Positions 42,988 to 51,716 of a stretch of DNA of 64,000 nt are shown in pieces (the first letter of the stretch is position 1; the number at the start of each line of letters is the position of its first letter). Below the pieces are notes generated by a model, which was given only the letters and a program-made list of their open reading frames with translations, was not told the DNA's origin and made no database searches. Source of the DNA: Thalassobius sp. I31.1. Its GTDB lineage: Bacteria > Pseudomonadota > Alphaproteobacteria > Rhodobacterales > Rhodobacteraceae. Position numbers and translations under genes: made by a program. Location of the stretch: NCBI RefSeq assembly GCF_003031585.1, contig NZ_PWAA01000033.1, positions 1-64,000 on the forward strand, written 5' to 3'.

Positions 42988-43671
42988 ATGATTTCAGAAT
43001 ACATTCATATCCACCCTACAAGCCAAACTACCTGTGAAACAGGTTGGAACGAAGCTGAAATGCAGGCTAAGCAATGGTATTGCAACGAATGTGGGCGCTT
43101 GAAAACCGCACTTGGAGCATTGGACTTCAAGATATCCAGTAAGAAAATGCCAAGCACACCGCTTGCTTCAGCGGCCTGGGATCAGATGCAATTTGTCAGA
43201 ACTGACTTTCTTGCTTTGTTTGATGAACTAGCGGTACGCCGGGACCTCATGCTTGGCACCCTATTGGGGCCGGATGACAAGCCTATTGAAGGCTGGGTCA
43301 CCTGGCGTGGCAGACATCAGTTGCAGTTGCGCGGCACAAAAGGCAGAGATTTTAATGGTCCCGGCGCTAAATATAATGGGTACAGTTACTGCAAAACTTG
43401 CGGACTGTTGCGATATACAGCGCTTGGAAAACCTTTCCTCAACCCTGCTCCGAACTCCGATGTTACATTTTTGGAAAGCAACCTGAGTGGATTGATTATT
43501 CCTTACGAAGTATTTGAAACGATTGATATGCCGGGTCTGCGCAACGTAGGTATAGAACAAGTGCCGGTGCTTTCTCCTCCACCAGATGGCTTTGGCGATT
43601 TACCGCAGCCTGGCTGGAGCCATCCTGATCGACATAAAAAACCCACACTATATCGCAGAACTCCGTTTTGA
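42988..43671 (+). CDS. Double-CxxCG motif protein (TIGR02264-like), possible acquired gene
   Basis: This 227-residue protein has two CxxCG motifs, CNECG at residues 32-36 and CKTCG at 135-139, that likely form a zinc ribbon; the rest is unrecognised, with the aromatic-rich middle WVTWRGRHQLQLRGTKG. The double-CxxCG family occurs in Myxococcus and others; some members sit with polymorphic toxin systems, so an immunity role is possible but unproven. Its base composition is visibly lower in GC than neighbours, and long inverted repeats lie just upstream, suggesting acquisition. Confidence 0.7.
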   Translation: MISEYIHIHPTSQTTCETGWNEAEMQAKQWYCNECGRLKTALGALDFKISSKKMPSTPLASAAWDQMQFVRTDFLALFDELAVRRDLMLGTLLGPDDKPIEGWVTWRGRHQLQLRGTKGRDFNGPGAKYNGYSYCKTCGLLRYTALGKPFLNPAPNSDVTFLESNLSGLIIPYEVFETIDMPGLRNVGIEQVPVLSPPPDGFGDLPQPGWSHPDRHKKPTLYRRTPF

Positions 43672-43784
43672 TTAAACCTTGTAGTTTCGGATCTGCTACC
43701 TTGATCCCCTGTCTCGCCGAGGTAACTCTTATCACCAACGCTTACATAAACCAGGCCGGGCATCACACCCGGCCTGTTCGCTGT

Positions 43785-44252
43785 TCAGCCCCCGGCCTGA
43801 CGGGCTTCATAGGGCAGGCGGATTTCATCGGACCATTGGGACTGGATGTAATCCAGCACCTCGTTGATCTCCTGATCATTCAGCACGCCCAGGAAACCCG
43901 GCATATCTGTCGGGTAATCCGGGTCTCCGATCATCTCAGCCACGCCGTATTTCGTCAGGTTAAACAGCGTCGCGCGGTCATGGTGCCAGGTATGGCCTGT
44001 TTCATCATGGGGTGGCGCGGGCAGACGTCCGTCCGGCCCGCGTTCACGCCAGTTCGCCTGCCCTTCCAGATTGGTGCCATGACAGCCGGCACAGAAGGAT
44101 TGATACAATTCCCCGCCTTTAGACGGGACAGCCGATTGCGCCACGGTGACGGTTGGGTTTTGCACCGCTCCCGCGTTGGAACCACCCTGGGTCAGATAGA
44201 GGGCGACAGCCCCCACGCCCGCCAGAGCGGCAGAGGTTAAGATAAGTTTCAT
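43785..44252 (-). CDS. c-type cytochrome
   Basis: This 155-residue protein has an N-terminal signal/anchor (LTSAALAGVGAVALYLTQGG) and one heme motif CAGCH at about residue 54; the distal ligand is probably Met in YPTDMPGFLGVLND. It has the class I cytochrome layout and carries electrons in the periplasm. The next gene upstream encodes a small Cu-type Cys-rich protein. Confidence 0.9.
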   Translation of the reverse strand: MKLILTSAALAGVGAVALYLTQGGSNAGAVQNPTVTVAQSAVPSKGGELYQSFCAGCHGTNLEGQANWRERGPDGRLPAPPHDETGHTWHHDRATLFNLTKYGVAEMIGDPDYPTDMPGFLGVLNDQEINEVLDYIQSQWSDEIRLPYEARQAGG

Positions 44253-44292
44253 AAGATTTGGTCCGTTTGTTGTGTGGATTGAGAAAGGGAAC

Positions 44293-44586
44293 TCAGATCA
44301 CACGCGGCGGGCCATGGGGTGGCGGCCCCTCCCATCCGGCCAAAAGGGAATGCGCCAGCGATGTAACATCCCCGGCGTTCAGATGTTCCACCGGGGCATT
44401 TACCGGTTCCCGCATCACCACACAGACCGCGCAACCGGCCATATCATGCCCCTCTTCCCCGTCCTCACAGCCAGCCACATCAACAGCCATCCCGGCCATC
44501 TCTGAAGGCAGCGCACAGCCCGACAGATCAGCCGCGCACAGCTGGCTTGCAAAGATCGTCAGAAGAAGGGCGAAGAGAATTCTCAT
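44293..44586 (-). CDS. Small Cys-rich secreted protein, DUF2946-like
   Basis: This 97-residue protein has a signal peptide (ILFALLLTIFASQLCAA), Cys residues in LSGCALP, VAGCEDGEEGHD and AGCAVCVV, and the ending HGPPRVI comparable to the protein at 39615-39971. It is probably a copper-related periplasmic protein (inference). It lies 40 bases before the cytochrome c gene. Confidence 0.65.
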   Translation of the reverse strand: MRILFALLLTIFASQLCAADLSGCALPSEMAGMAVDVAGCEDGEEGHDMAGCAVCVVMREPVNAPVEHLNAGDVTSLAHSLLAGWEGPPPHGPPRVI

Positions 44587-44619
44587 ATGCCCGATATAGG
44601 CCAGGGTCCGGAAAACGAC

Positions 44620-44647
44620 AAGCGCCCCGAACCCGGCCGGGGCGCTT
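44620..44647. terminator. Hairpin between the Cys-rich gene and the nitroreductase gene
   Basis: Arms AAGCGCCCCG and CGGGGCGCTT around an 8-base loop. No strong T-run on either side; it may still terminate the minus-strand nitroreductase transcript. Confidence 0.5.
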
Positions 44648-44676
44648 CAATCCCATCGGGAATTCACTTTAAACTT

Positions 44677-44714
44677 TGTAAAATCCGCCTCTCCGGCGCT
44701 TTAAAGATTTTACA
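44677..44714. repeat. Nested inverted repeat
   Basis: Outer arms TGTAAAATC and GATTTTACA with inner CGCC/GGCG lie just after the nitroreductase stop (44729). It may be a terminator. Confidence 0.4.
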
Positions 44715-44728
44715 TTTTGGGCCTGAAA

Positions 44729-45331
44729 TCAGGCGGACACCCATTCAGTGATCTCGGAAAGATCCGGGCGTTTTCGGTCAGATGGCACGGCCCCTTCCGA
44801 TCCCAGATGGATGTAACCGGCCACATAATCATCGCCTTCAATGCCCAGGCCTTCACTGAGAAACCCCTTGTGAAACGCCGTAAATCCGGTCAGCCAGTTC
44901 GCCCCCCAGCCGGATGCCTGCGCCGCGTTCAGCAGGTTCATACAGACTGCACCAGCGGACAGGTCCTGTTCAATCCGCGGGAAGTCATTGCATTCTTTAT
45001 AAGTGCAAACCACCGCCACAACCAGGTTCGCATTGCCAAAGAACCCGGTGATATTATCGATCTTTTTCTGTTCAATTCCAGCAGTTTCGCCATATTTCGC
45101 CACCAGCGGCGTCAACCGTTGCAGGGCGTCGCGTTCCAGCACAATAAAGCGCCAGGGCACCAGCATCTTGTGATCCGGTGTGCGGGCGGCGGCTGTCAGG
45201 ATGGGTTGCAGTTCATCACGCGTTGGCACAGGGGCCTGAAGGCTGCGCACCGGGCGGGAACGCCGCGTTTGCAGGAAGTCCAGCACAGCGTCATTGCGTG
45301 TAAGGGGTTTGATTTCGATCTCATCGCTCAT
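44729..45331 (-). CDS. Nitroreductase family protein
   Basis: This 200-residue flavoprotein has LDFLQTRRSRPVRSLQAPVP, ILTAAARTPDHKMLVPWRF and NLLNAAQASGWGANWLTGF, the FMN-binding nitroreductase signatures (YdjA-like). Start MSDEIEIKPL at 45331 follows AAAGGATAT. It probably reduces nitro or quinone compounds with NAD(P)H. Confidence 0.88.
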   Translation of the reverse strand: MSDEIEIKPLTRNDAVLDFLQTRRSRPVRSLQAPVPTRDELQPILTAAARTPDHKMLVPWRFIVLERDALQRLTPLVAKYGETAGIEQKKIDNITGFFGNANLVVAVVCTYKECNDFPRIEQDLSAGAVCMNLLNAAQASGWGANWLTGFTAFHKGFLSEGLGIEGDDYVAGYIHLGSEGAVPSDRKRPDLSEITEWVSA

Positions 45332-45402
45332 CGCGCATATCCTTTTCACTTCATTACAGAAAACTGCAACATGTCATCTGGCTGGCTTACCGCTGGCGCT
45401 GT

Positions 45403-46554
45403 TCACTTATCCGCCAGAAGCGTCTGAGCCATCTCATCAATCAGCCCCGAAATAAATGCGTCAAAACGACGTGAAGGCTGACGCGCCTTCACTGTCGCGC
45501 CCAGGGGATCTTCCACTGTTATGCTGCTGCCAGACAGTTCTTCAATCACCGCATGGCCACAGAAGGGCACGTAGGCTTCGGAATAGCCACCTTCATGCAC
45601 CAACAGAAGTTTACCGTCGCACAGCGCCTCTGCAGCCACTTTCACCTGGCGTGTCATCAGGCGGAAAGTTTCTGCGGAACAGGACATGCGTGACAGGGGA
45701 TCCACGGCGGCGGCGTCATAGCCACAGGCGACAATGATCACATCGGGGTTATGGGCAGTGATGGCGGGCAGAATGATCTTTTCCATCGCTTCAAGGTAAC
45801 TGACATGACCCGGCCCCGGGGGCAGAGGAATATTGATGTTTTTGTTCAGCCCGGCGCCCTTGCCGCGATCGTCCAGATCACCGGTATCCAGCGGATAGTT
45901 ATATTCCTGATGGATGGAAATCGTCAGCACATCATCTCGTTCATAGTAAATCGCTTCGGTGCCATTGCCGTGGTGCACATCCCAATCCAGAACCACCACA
46001 CGTTGCGCCAGCCCTTTCGCCTGGGCCGCCTCAATCGCGATGGCGATATTATTCAGCAGGCAAAACCCATTGGGCCAGTCCGGCAGGCAGTGGTGCCCGG
46101 GTGGGCGTGAGAGGGCGTAAGCGTTCTGCACCTCACCCGCCATCACCGCTTCAAGCGCGGCCTTCGCCAGCCCGGCTGACAGCGAGGCCAGATCAAAGCC
46201 CCCGCGCCCGAACGGCGTGCGCAGGCCCAGCTCGCCCCCACCTGCATCTGACATTTCGCGAAAGGCCGTCACGTAGCTTTCGGGGTGCACCCGCAGCAGG
46301 TCTTCTTCCGTGGCCAGAGGCGCGGAATGCTGTTCCAGCTCGGCCATCAACCCGGACACTTCCAGCAAGTTTTTCAGCCGCCGTTTTGTTTCCGGGTTCT
46401 CCGGCAGGCCACCGGCAGAAAGCGGCTGCACAAAGCCCCCCATCGGGCCACCCACAGGCAGGGTCAGCGCATATTGCCCGCCCGTATGCCAGAAACAGCG
46501 TTCATCATGGAAAAACCCGGTTTTCGGGTGCTGGTTCCGGGGCTGGCTGGTCAT
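45403..46554 (-). CDS. Histone-deacetylase-superfamily amidohydrolase
   Basis: This 383-residue enzyme is of the HDAC/acetylpolyamine amidohydrolase family: catalytic-site motifs RPPGHHCLPDWPNGFCLLNN and LDWDVHHGNGTEAIYY (zinc ligands D/H) and YDAAAVDPLSRM. It deacetylates small acetyl-amines such as polyamines or is an organic-acid amide hydrolase. Length and motifs are complete. Start ATG 46554 has CAGGAGATA. Confidence 0.9.
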   Translation of the reverse strand: MTSQPRNQHPKTGFFHDERCFWHTGGQYALTLPVGGPMGGFVQPLSAGGLPENPETKRRLKNLLEVSGLMAELEQHSAPLATEEDLLRVHPESYVTAFREMSDAGGGELGLRTPFGRGGFDLASLSAGLAKAALEAVMAGEVQNAYALSRPPGHHCLPDWPNGFCLLNNIAIAIEAAQAKGLAQRVVVLDWDVHHGNGTEAIYYERDDVLTISIHQEYNYPLDTGDLDDRGKGAGLNKNINIPLPPGPGHVSYLEAMEKIILPAITAHNPDVIIVACGYDAAAVDPLSRMSCSAETFRLMTRQVKVAAEALCDGKLLLVHEGGYSEAYVPFCGHAVIEELSGSSITVEDPLGATVKARQPSRRFDAFISGLIDEMAQTLLADK

Positions 46555-46634
46555 ATGCCATATCTCCTGTCAGATTTGCGCCAGACTGGCAAACTGCCCG
46601 GGCTTTGACCAGAGGAAAGAACACCCTGCGCAGG

Positions 46635-46886
46635 CTACCCCTGCCCGGGCGTGTCATCCGGTATCAGACGATAAACCCCTTCCGGCAGATCAAGCGCGGC
46701 GGCCAGATCCCGCAACTGCGACATGGAAAAGGTCACCTGTTCCACCCGGTTGCTCTGTGGGTTCAGCTGTTCAAGGGTCACACAGCTGGCAAAGGCGTTA
46801 ATGGTGATGTCTTCCTGACGATGGCTGGCGGGTTCATCCACCAGGGTGACAACGGTGGCATCAAATTCGTGTTCAATGGTAAACAT
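46635..46886 (-). CDS. Conserved hypothetical protein
   Basis: This 83-residue protein starts MFTIEHEFDATVVTLVDEPAS (46886) and contains SMSQLRDLAAALDLPEGVYRLI; it is not assigned to a named family. It lies upstream of the HDAC-like gene in the same direction. A frame to 46952 is open but has no ribosome site. Confidence 0.65.
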   Translation of the reverse strand: MFTIEHEFDATVVTLVDEPASHRQEDITINAFASCVTLEQLNPQSNRVEQVTFSMSQLRDLAAALDLPEGVYRLIPDDTPGQG

Positions 46887-47000
46887 ACCTTCAGGATGCG
46901 GTGCCAGACCCGCTGGCGCAAGGGAATTTTGAACTTGCACCCAGAGAGGCAACCTCTATCGTTCGCCAGATCATTGCGTTTAAATCAGACAGGGTGTCAT

Positions 47001-47749
47001 ATGTATTTCCGGTTTTTCATGTTGCTTGGCCTTATATTCAGCCTGAGTGCATGTGTGAGTGAAGCCCCGACAGACCAGGCCAATACCACTGTGACAGGAA
47101 GCAAACCTGCACCGGGAACAAAACCTTCTGCGGGCGAGGGGCGCTCATCTTCGCGTGGTGTGCCTCCGGAACTGATCCCGGCCTCTGAACGTGCCACCCC
47201 GACCTATTACGCAATCGCGCAGCGGATTGAGCCTGCAGCACGCCGCCATTGCCGCGCCGCCGGACTGCCAAACTGCAACTTCACCTTCCTGGCCGATATT
47301 GCTTTGGGCCGCCCGTCAAACGCCTGGCATACACGTGACGGCACACGACCTATTGTGATTGTCTCCCTGCCCTTCTTTGAAGAAGTCGAAAACGTTGATC
47401 AACTGGCATTTGTACTGGGCCATGAGGTGGCGCATCACATCCTGAACCACAATCCGCGCGGGCAGGTAGATATTCAGACCTCTGCTCTGACAGAAGCGCT
47501 GGATGCCCATCGCACCGGGGGCAATGTAGAAGACGCGGAGCCGTTGCCGGACACCTGCAGTACAGCCAGGAATATGAACTGGAAGCCGATGCACTGGGGG
47601 CGCGGATTGCCTGGGAATCGGGATTTGATCCGGCGGCGGGTGCGGCCTATTTTGCCCGTCGCCTGAATGTACCAAGCCCCGTGCATTCGACCCATCCGCC
47701 AAATGCCGCCCGCCTTGCCGCCGTGCGCCGGGTGATCGCCGGGTTCTGA
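47001..47749 (+). pseudogene. M48 metallopeptidase lipoprotein, frameshifted (paralogue 2)
   Basis: From ATG 47001 the frame gives lipobox LSAC, linker, RIEPAARRHCRAAGLPNC and the zinc signature GHEVAHHILNH. At about 47535-47545 the frame breaks: downstream the original frame becomes non-homologous and ends at 47666, while the -1 frame gives YSQEYELEADALGARIAWESGFDP and THPPNAARLAAVRR, ending with TGA at 47747-47749. One missing G in GACGCG-GAGCC would restore it. The missing part includes the third zinc ligand Glu, so the product should be inactive. Either decay or a sequencing error. DUF6455 and paralogue 3 follow. Confidence 0.85.
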
Positions 47750-47819
47750 TTTGATTCAGATCAGGGTTTTCCTTTTGCACCCGTGCCTGACTGGCAGACG
47801 TAAAAGGGGGGCCCTGATC

Positions 47820-48074
47820 ATGTTTGAAAAATACGACCGTCACGCAGAACTGTCCGGCAAAATGGCTGGGAAACTTGGCGTAGATCTGACTGAAAAATAC
47901 CTGGAAGGCAAAATCAGCGCCCAGGCCCTGCGCGGGACTGTGATGCAATGTATGCGCTGCAAGAAACCAGGGGCCTGTGAAAAAATGCTGGCGGGTCTTG
48001 ATGATGCGGAACTGGTGAAAGCACCGGACTATTGCGAAAACCAGGTCATGCTGGAAGCGTTGCGCAAAAGCTAA
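47820..48074 (+). CDS. DUF6455 family protein
   Basis: This 84-residue protein contains DLTEKYLEGKISAQALRGTVMQCMRCKKPGACEKML and CENQVMLEALRK. It is a small Cys-containing DUF6455-like protein of the group; function unknown. Start MFEKYDRH at 47820 follows GGGGGG. Confidence 0.7.
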   Translation: MFEKYDRHAELSGKMAGKLGVDLTEKYLEGKISAQALRGTVMQCMRCKKPGACEKMLAGLDDAELVKAPDYCENQVMLEALRKS

Positions 48075-48161
48075 TCCCGGACGCAAAGACATTTCACGGC
48101 CATTGTTCTGCGGGACTTTCCTTTTATAGTGACGGAAAGTCAGAGAATCCGGAGAGTTAAA

Positions 48162-48914
48162 GTGCGCCGTACCCTATTTGCGATTGTGTCCGCCCTACCG
48201 TTTTTAGCGGGCTGTGTTGATGTCGAACAGACATCCCAGACCAACAACAGACCCACATCCCCTGCCCCGGTACAGACCGGCGAAAGCGGGGATGCGGCTG
48301 CGGAACGCATTGCTGCAAAGAACCCCCATCTGATCCCGGCCCGACGTGGGTCCCGGCATTACAAAACGGTGCTTGCCCGTATTGAACCTGTGGCCGAAGC
48401 TGAATGCCGTGCCCGTGGTGTCAGCCGGTGTGACTTTGCTTTTCTGGAAGACATCAACCCCGAAGCCCCGGTCAATGCCTTCCAGACGCGCGATGGCAAT
48501 CAGCCTGTGGTCATCATCACCCGATCTCTACTGAATGACGTGCGTGACCCCCATCAGATCGCCTTCATCATCGGGCACGAAACCTCACACCACATCCAGA
48601 ACCACCTGCCCCGCCAGCAACGCAATGCTCAGGCTGGCGCGATCTTTGGCGCAATTCTGGCCAACCAGATCGGCATCAATGTGAATGATGGTGCCCAGAT
48701 CGGCGGCTTCTTCGGGTCCCGCAGCTATAGCCAGAACTTTGAACTGGAAGCTGACAGCCTTGGTGCTCGTATCACCCATAATGCTGGCTATGACCCGGTT
48801 AAGGGCATTCAGTTCTTTGCCCGGGGCAGCAACGGACGTCAGCCGATATTCGCAACCCACCCACCGGATGCGAAACGGATCGAAAATGTCGAGGCCGTCG
48901 CAGCCGGTCTCTGA
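48162..48914 (+). CDS. M48 metallopeptidase lipoprotein (paralogue 3)
   Basis: This 250-residue lipoprotein has lipobox LAGC near residue 20, RIEPVAEAECRARGVSRC, zinc motif GHETSHHIQNH and the ELEADSLGAR ligand region. It ends with THPPDAKRIENVEAV. It is the intact neighbour of the frameshifted paralogue at 47001-47749 and a relative of the gene at 4393-5226. Start GTG 48162 has GGAGAG upstream. Substrate is unknown. Confidence 0.86.
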   Translation: MRRTLFAIVSALPFLAGCVDVEQTSQTNNRPTSPAPVQTGESGDAAAERIAAKNPHLIPARRGSRHYKTVLARIEPVAEAECRARGVSRCDFAFLEDINPEAPVNAFQTRDGNQPVVIITRSLLNDVRDPHQIAFIIGHETSHHIQNHLPRQQRNAQAGAIFGAILANQIGINVNDGAQIGGFFGSRSYSQNFELEADSLGARITHNAGYDPVKGIQFFARGSNGRQPIFATHPPDAKRIENVEAVAAGL

Positions 48915-48918
48915 TCTG

Positions 48919-48950
48919 AAACGCCCTCCCCTTGCGGAGGGCGTTTTTCT
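48919..48950 (+). terminator. Terminator after M48 paralogue 3
   Basis: Arms AACGCCCTCC and GGAGGGCGTT with a 7-base loop and a TTTTT run, immediately after the stop codon. Confidence 0.85.
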
Positions 48951-48990
48951 TTCCCATATCTCTGACAAGAGATTCAACCGGGACAGTATC

Positions 48991-49680
48991 GTGATTTTTT
49001 CAGACTTCAGTAAAACCCTGGCCCAGGCCGGTGACCGCCGTTTTCGCCGGGTGATCTTCCTTGGTATCCTGCTGGCCTTCGCGCTTCTGGCGGCGGTGTA
49101 TGGCGTTCTGATCCTGATCCTCAGCCTGCTGACCCCGGATCAGATCATTCTGCCCTGGGTCGGTGAAATCGGCGGCATCCACGAAGTCCTGTCTTGGGCG
49201 TCCTTGCTGATTATGCTGGTCTTATCCGTCTTCCTGATGGTGCCTGTGGCCTCTCTGTTCACAGGTTTCTTCCTGGATGAAGTCGCAGACGCCGTAGAAG
49301 AAAAACACCACCCTCACCTGCCGCTTGTCCGCCATCGCAGCCTTGCGGAAAGCACCGTGCAATCCCTGCGATTTCTGGGGGTTCTTCTGGCGGCAAACCT
49401 GATCGCGCTGATCTTCTGCCTGCTTCTGCCACCTCTGGCACCCTTCATCGGCGTGGCTGTGAACGGATACCTTCTGTCACGCGAATATTTCACCATGGTC
49501 GCGGAACGTCGCCTGCCGCCTGAAGACGCACAAGCCCTGCGCAAACGGCACAGGGCTTCGATCTGGTTTGCGGGGTGTCTGATGACAGTGCCCCTGATGA
49601 TCCCACTGTTCAGTCTGGTGATCCCGGTGCTTGGCATTGCCACCTTCACCCATATGTATCACCGGTTGCTGCAGCGATAG
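48991..49680 (+). CDS. EI24/CysZ-like membrane protein
   Basis: This 229-residue protein of the EI24 domain family has about five helices (VIFLGILLAFALLAAVYGVLILILSLL, LIMLVLSVFLMVPVASLFTGFFLDEVADAVE, FLGVLLAANLIALIFCLLLPPLAP). The family includes the sulfate transporter CysZ; whether this one carries sulfate is unknown. Start GTG 48991; GGGA upstream. It meets the convergent gene at 49681 directly. Confidence 0.8.
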   Translation: MIFSDFSKTLAQAGDRRFRRVIFLGILLAFALLAAVYGVLILILSLLTPDQIILPWVGEIGGIHEVLSWASLLIMLVLSVFLMVPVASLFTGFFLDEVADAVEEKHHPHLPLVRHRSLAESTVQSLRFLGVLLAANLIALIFCLLLPPLAPFIGVAVNGYLLSREYFTMVAERRLPPEDAQALRKRHRASIWFAGCLMTVPLMIPLFSLVIPVLGIATFTHMYHRLLQR

Positions 49681-50004
49681 TTATCCACCTTGCCCATTGT
49701 CCAGCCCTTGGCAAAGACCTTCACTGAAGTAATATTCACCGCCTGCCATTGCTGCCAGCATCACAGCACTGACAGCAATCAACAGAATACGCTGTTGCCT
49801 TATAAAGATTGCTGCAAAAAGAACGACCGTCAGAACAGCCAGACCATACGGGGCCAGATCCTGCCAAGGTTCCATACACAGTTGGAAATCTGTCCTGTAG
49901 CCATCCGGAAACCCGCGAAACATCCTGGCCTGCAAAAGCAAAAACGCCATTCCAGAGGTCGCTAAGGCACATGCGCCCAGAACATATCGTCTGAGAGTTT
50001 CCAT
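49681..50004 (-). CDS. Hypothetical membrane protein
   Basis: This 107-residue protein has three helices (VLGACALATSGMAFLLLQA, LAPYGLAVLTVVLFAAIFI, LLIAVSAVMLAAMAGGEYYF) and two Cys. No family recognised. It is downstream of DUF1467 in the mce-type operon. Confidence 0.65.
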   Translation of the reverse strand: METLRRYVLGACALATSGMAFLLLQARMFRGFPDGYRTDFQLCMEPWQDLAPYGLAVLTVVLFAAIFIRQQRILLIAVSAVMLAAMAGGEYYFSEGLCQGLDNGQGG

Positions 50005-50014
50005 CGACGTAAGA

Positions 50015-50308
50015 TCAGTAGTCCTGCAGCACCTCAGGTTCCGGGTTCATGCGGTTCTGAAAATCAAAATCCCGCACGGTGACGATTTCCCAGACAATGA
50101 TCCAGAACAGGATCGCCCAGATCACCGCAGCAATTCCTGTGGTGATCAGCGCCCGTTTCTTCAACTGTGGATCAACAGGTGCGCCCGCATGGGTGCCACG
50201 CAGAACTTTGCCGTCTTCGCCCTGGGTTTTCAGACGGACTGGCAGCACACAAAGAAACGTCATGAACCACACAACGGCAAAAAGAACGATCGCAGAGGTA
50301 ATCGCCAT
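50015..50308 (-). CDS. DUF1467 family membrane protein
   Basis: This 97-residue protein has two membrane helices (SAIVLFAVVWFMTFLCVLPV; IAAVIWAILFWIIVWEIV) and the motif KTQGEDGKVLRGTHAGAPVDPQLKKR, typical DUF1467. It overlaps the epimerase gene by one base. Function unknown. Confidence 0.85.
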   Translation of the reverse strand: MAITSAIVLFAVVWFMTFLCVLPVRLKTQGEDGKVLRGTHAGAPVDPQLKKRALITTGIAAVIWAILFWIIVWEIVTVRDFDFQNRMNPEPEVLQDY

Positions 50309-50712
50309 CAGACCTGCTCCAGCTCCACGAGGCAGCCGTTGAAATCTTTCGGATGCAGGAAAAGAACCGGTTTGCCATGGGCACCGATTTTTGGCTCGCC
50401 CGTGCCCAGAACACGCGCACCTTCGGCCTTCATCTTGTCACGTGCCTCCAGAATATCATCCACTTCGTAACAGATGTGATGAATGCCACCGGCCGGGTTT
50501 TTCTCAAGGAAACCGTTGATCGGGGAATTTTCGCTCAGAGGATACAGCAGTTCGATCTTAGTGTTCGGCAGTTCAATGAACACCACAGTCACGCCGTGAT
50601 CCGGTTCATCCTGCGGCGCGCCAACATTGGCCCCTAGTGTGTTCTTATACTGCGCACTTGCAGCTTCCAGGTCCGGCACTGCAATTGCCACGTGATTCAA
50701 ACGACCAATCAT
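50308..50712 (-). CDS. mce: Methylmalonyl-CoA epimerase
   Basis: This 134-residue vicinal-oxygen-chelate protein starts MIGRLNHVAIAVPDLEAASAQY and has metal ligands His and Glu (LNHVAIA, GGIHHICYEVDD, PKDFNGCLVELEQ). It interconverts R- and S-methylmalonyl-CoA in propionyl-CoA use. DUF1467 follows in the operon. Confidence 0.93.
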   Translation of the reverse strand: MIGRLNHVAIAVPDLEAASAQYKNTLGANVGAPQDEPDHGVTVVFIELPNTKIELLYPLSENSPINGFLEKNPAGGIHHICYEVDDILEARDKMKAEGARVLGTGEPKIGAHGKPVLFLHPKDFNGCLVELEQV

Positions 50713-50904
50713 AACTTTCCTCCGCGCTTAGGTTTCATGCGTTATGACGATGCACCCGCCACCACGCAAGCACCAGTCACGCGCATTTGGTCGCGGTTCT
50801 GGCATTTTGCCTTAAATACGCGCGGGTGAATTAACGATGTATTCACCCGACTCACGCCAGTCTGAATGCAGATAGAGAATTCCCCAGCCCCGAAAGGAAA
50901 GGAA

Positions 50905-51621
50905 ATGGATGACCTGGAAAGCCTGATGGCCGCACAGATTCCCACCGCAGAACGCCCGCTTGCCGGCCTGACTGTGCTTGTCGTGGAAGACAGCCGATTT
51001 GCATGCGAAGCCATGCGACTTTTATGTCTGCGATCCGGGGCGCGTATCCGTCGTGCCGATTGTCTGGCCTCTGCCCGCCGTCATTTGCAGGTCTACCGGC
51101 CCTCTGTGGTGATCATTGATCTGGGCCTGCCAGACGGATCCGGGGAAGATCTGATCCGCGAAATGAACATTGCATCCCCCCGCGTTGGTGTGCTTCTGGG
51201 CACGTCGGGTGATCCGGGCGGACGCGAATTAGCACTGGCTGCCGGGGCAGATGATTTCCTTGAAAAGCCGATTACAGGCCTTGCCGCCTTTCAGGAACTG
51301 ATCCTTTCGGCCCTGCCGGAAAACCGGATGCCGGATGGCCCGCGACCAATCAGTGAACATCATGTCCACCCCGATCCCATCGCCTTCCGTGATGATCTGG
51401 CTCATATCGCCACGGTTCTGAAAGATCAGCCAGACGAAGAAACTCTTAATTATGTTTCACAATTTCTGGGCGGACTTGCACGCAGTGCGGCGGATAAAGA
51501 TCTTGAAACCGCCGCCAGAACCCTGGCACGTCACCGCCGCGCCGGGCAGGCATTTGGCCCCGATCTGAACCGGCTGAACGGGTTGGTGCAGGACAGAATC
51601 GCCGCGACCGGCACGATCTGA
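50905..51621 (+). CDS. Response regulator (REC) with C-terminal helical domain
   Basis: This 238-residue protein has a receiver domain (VLVVEDSRFACEAMRLL, phospho-acceptor Asp in VVIIDLGLPDGSG, ADDFLEKP with the Lys) and a C-terminal Hpt-like or other helical region (DLAHIATVLKDQPDEETLNYVSQFLGGLARSAADKDLETAARTLARHRR). The receiver ligands are intact, so it may relay a phosphoryl group. Start ATG 50905 with AAAGGAAAGGAA. Confidence 0.85.
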   Translation: MDDLESLMAAQIPTAERPLAGLTVLVVEDSRFACEAMRLLCLRSGARIRRADCLASARRHLQVYRPSVVIIDLGLPDGSGEDLIREMNIASPRVGVLLGTSGDPGGRELALAAGADDFLEKPITGLAAFQELILSALPENRMPDGPRPISEHHVHPDPIAFRDDLAHIATVLKDQPDEETLNYVSQFLGGLARSAADKDLETAARTLARHRRAGQAFGPDLNRLNGLVQDRIAATGTI

Positions 51622-51716
51622 ACGACCGGACCCGGACAGGACAGATCACGCCCATATTTTCGCCTCATTTCCATGGGAGTCTGAACAGGAACAACAGATT
51701 CCCCAATGGGCCCGAT

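Noticed and set aside
46101-47000. Long N-terminal extension upstream of the frameshifted M48 gene
   Set aside because: That stretch is antisense to the HDAC-like and hypothetical genes; the lipoprotein signal starts at 47001.
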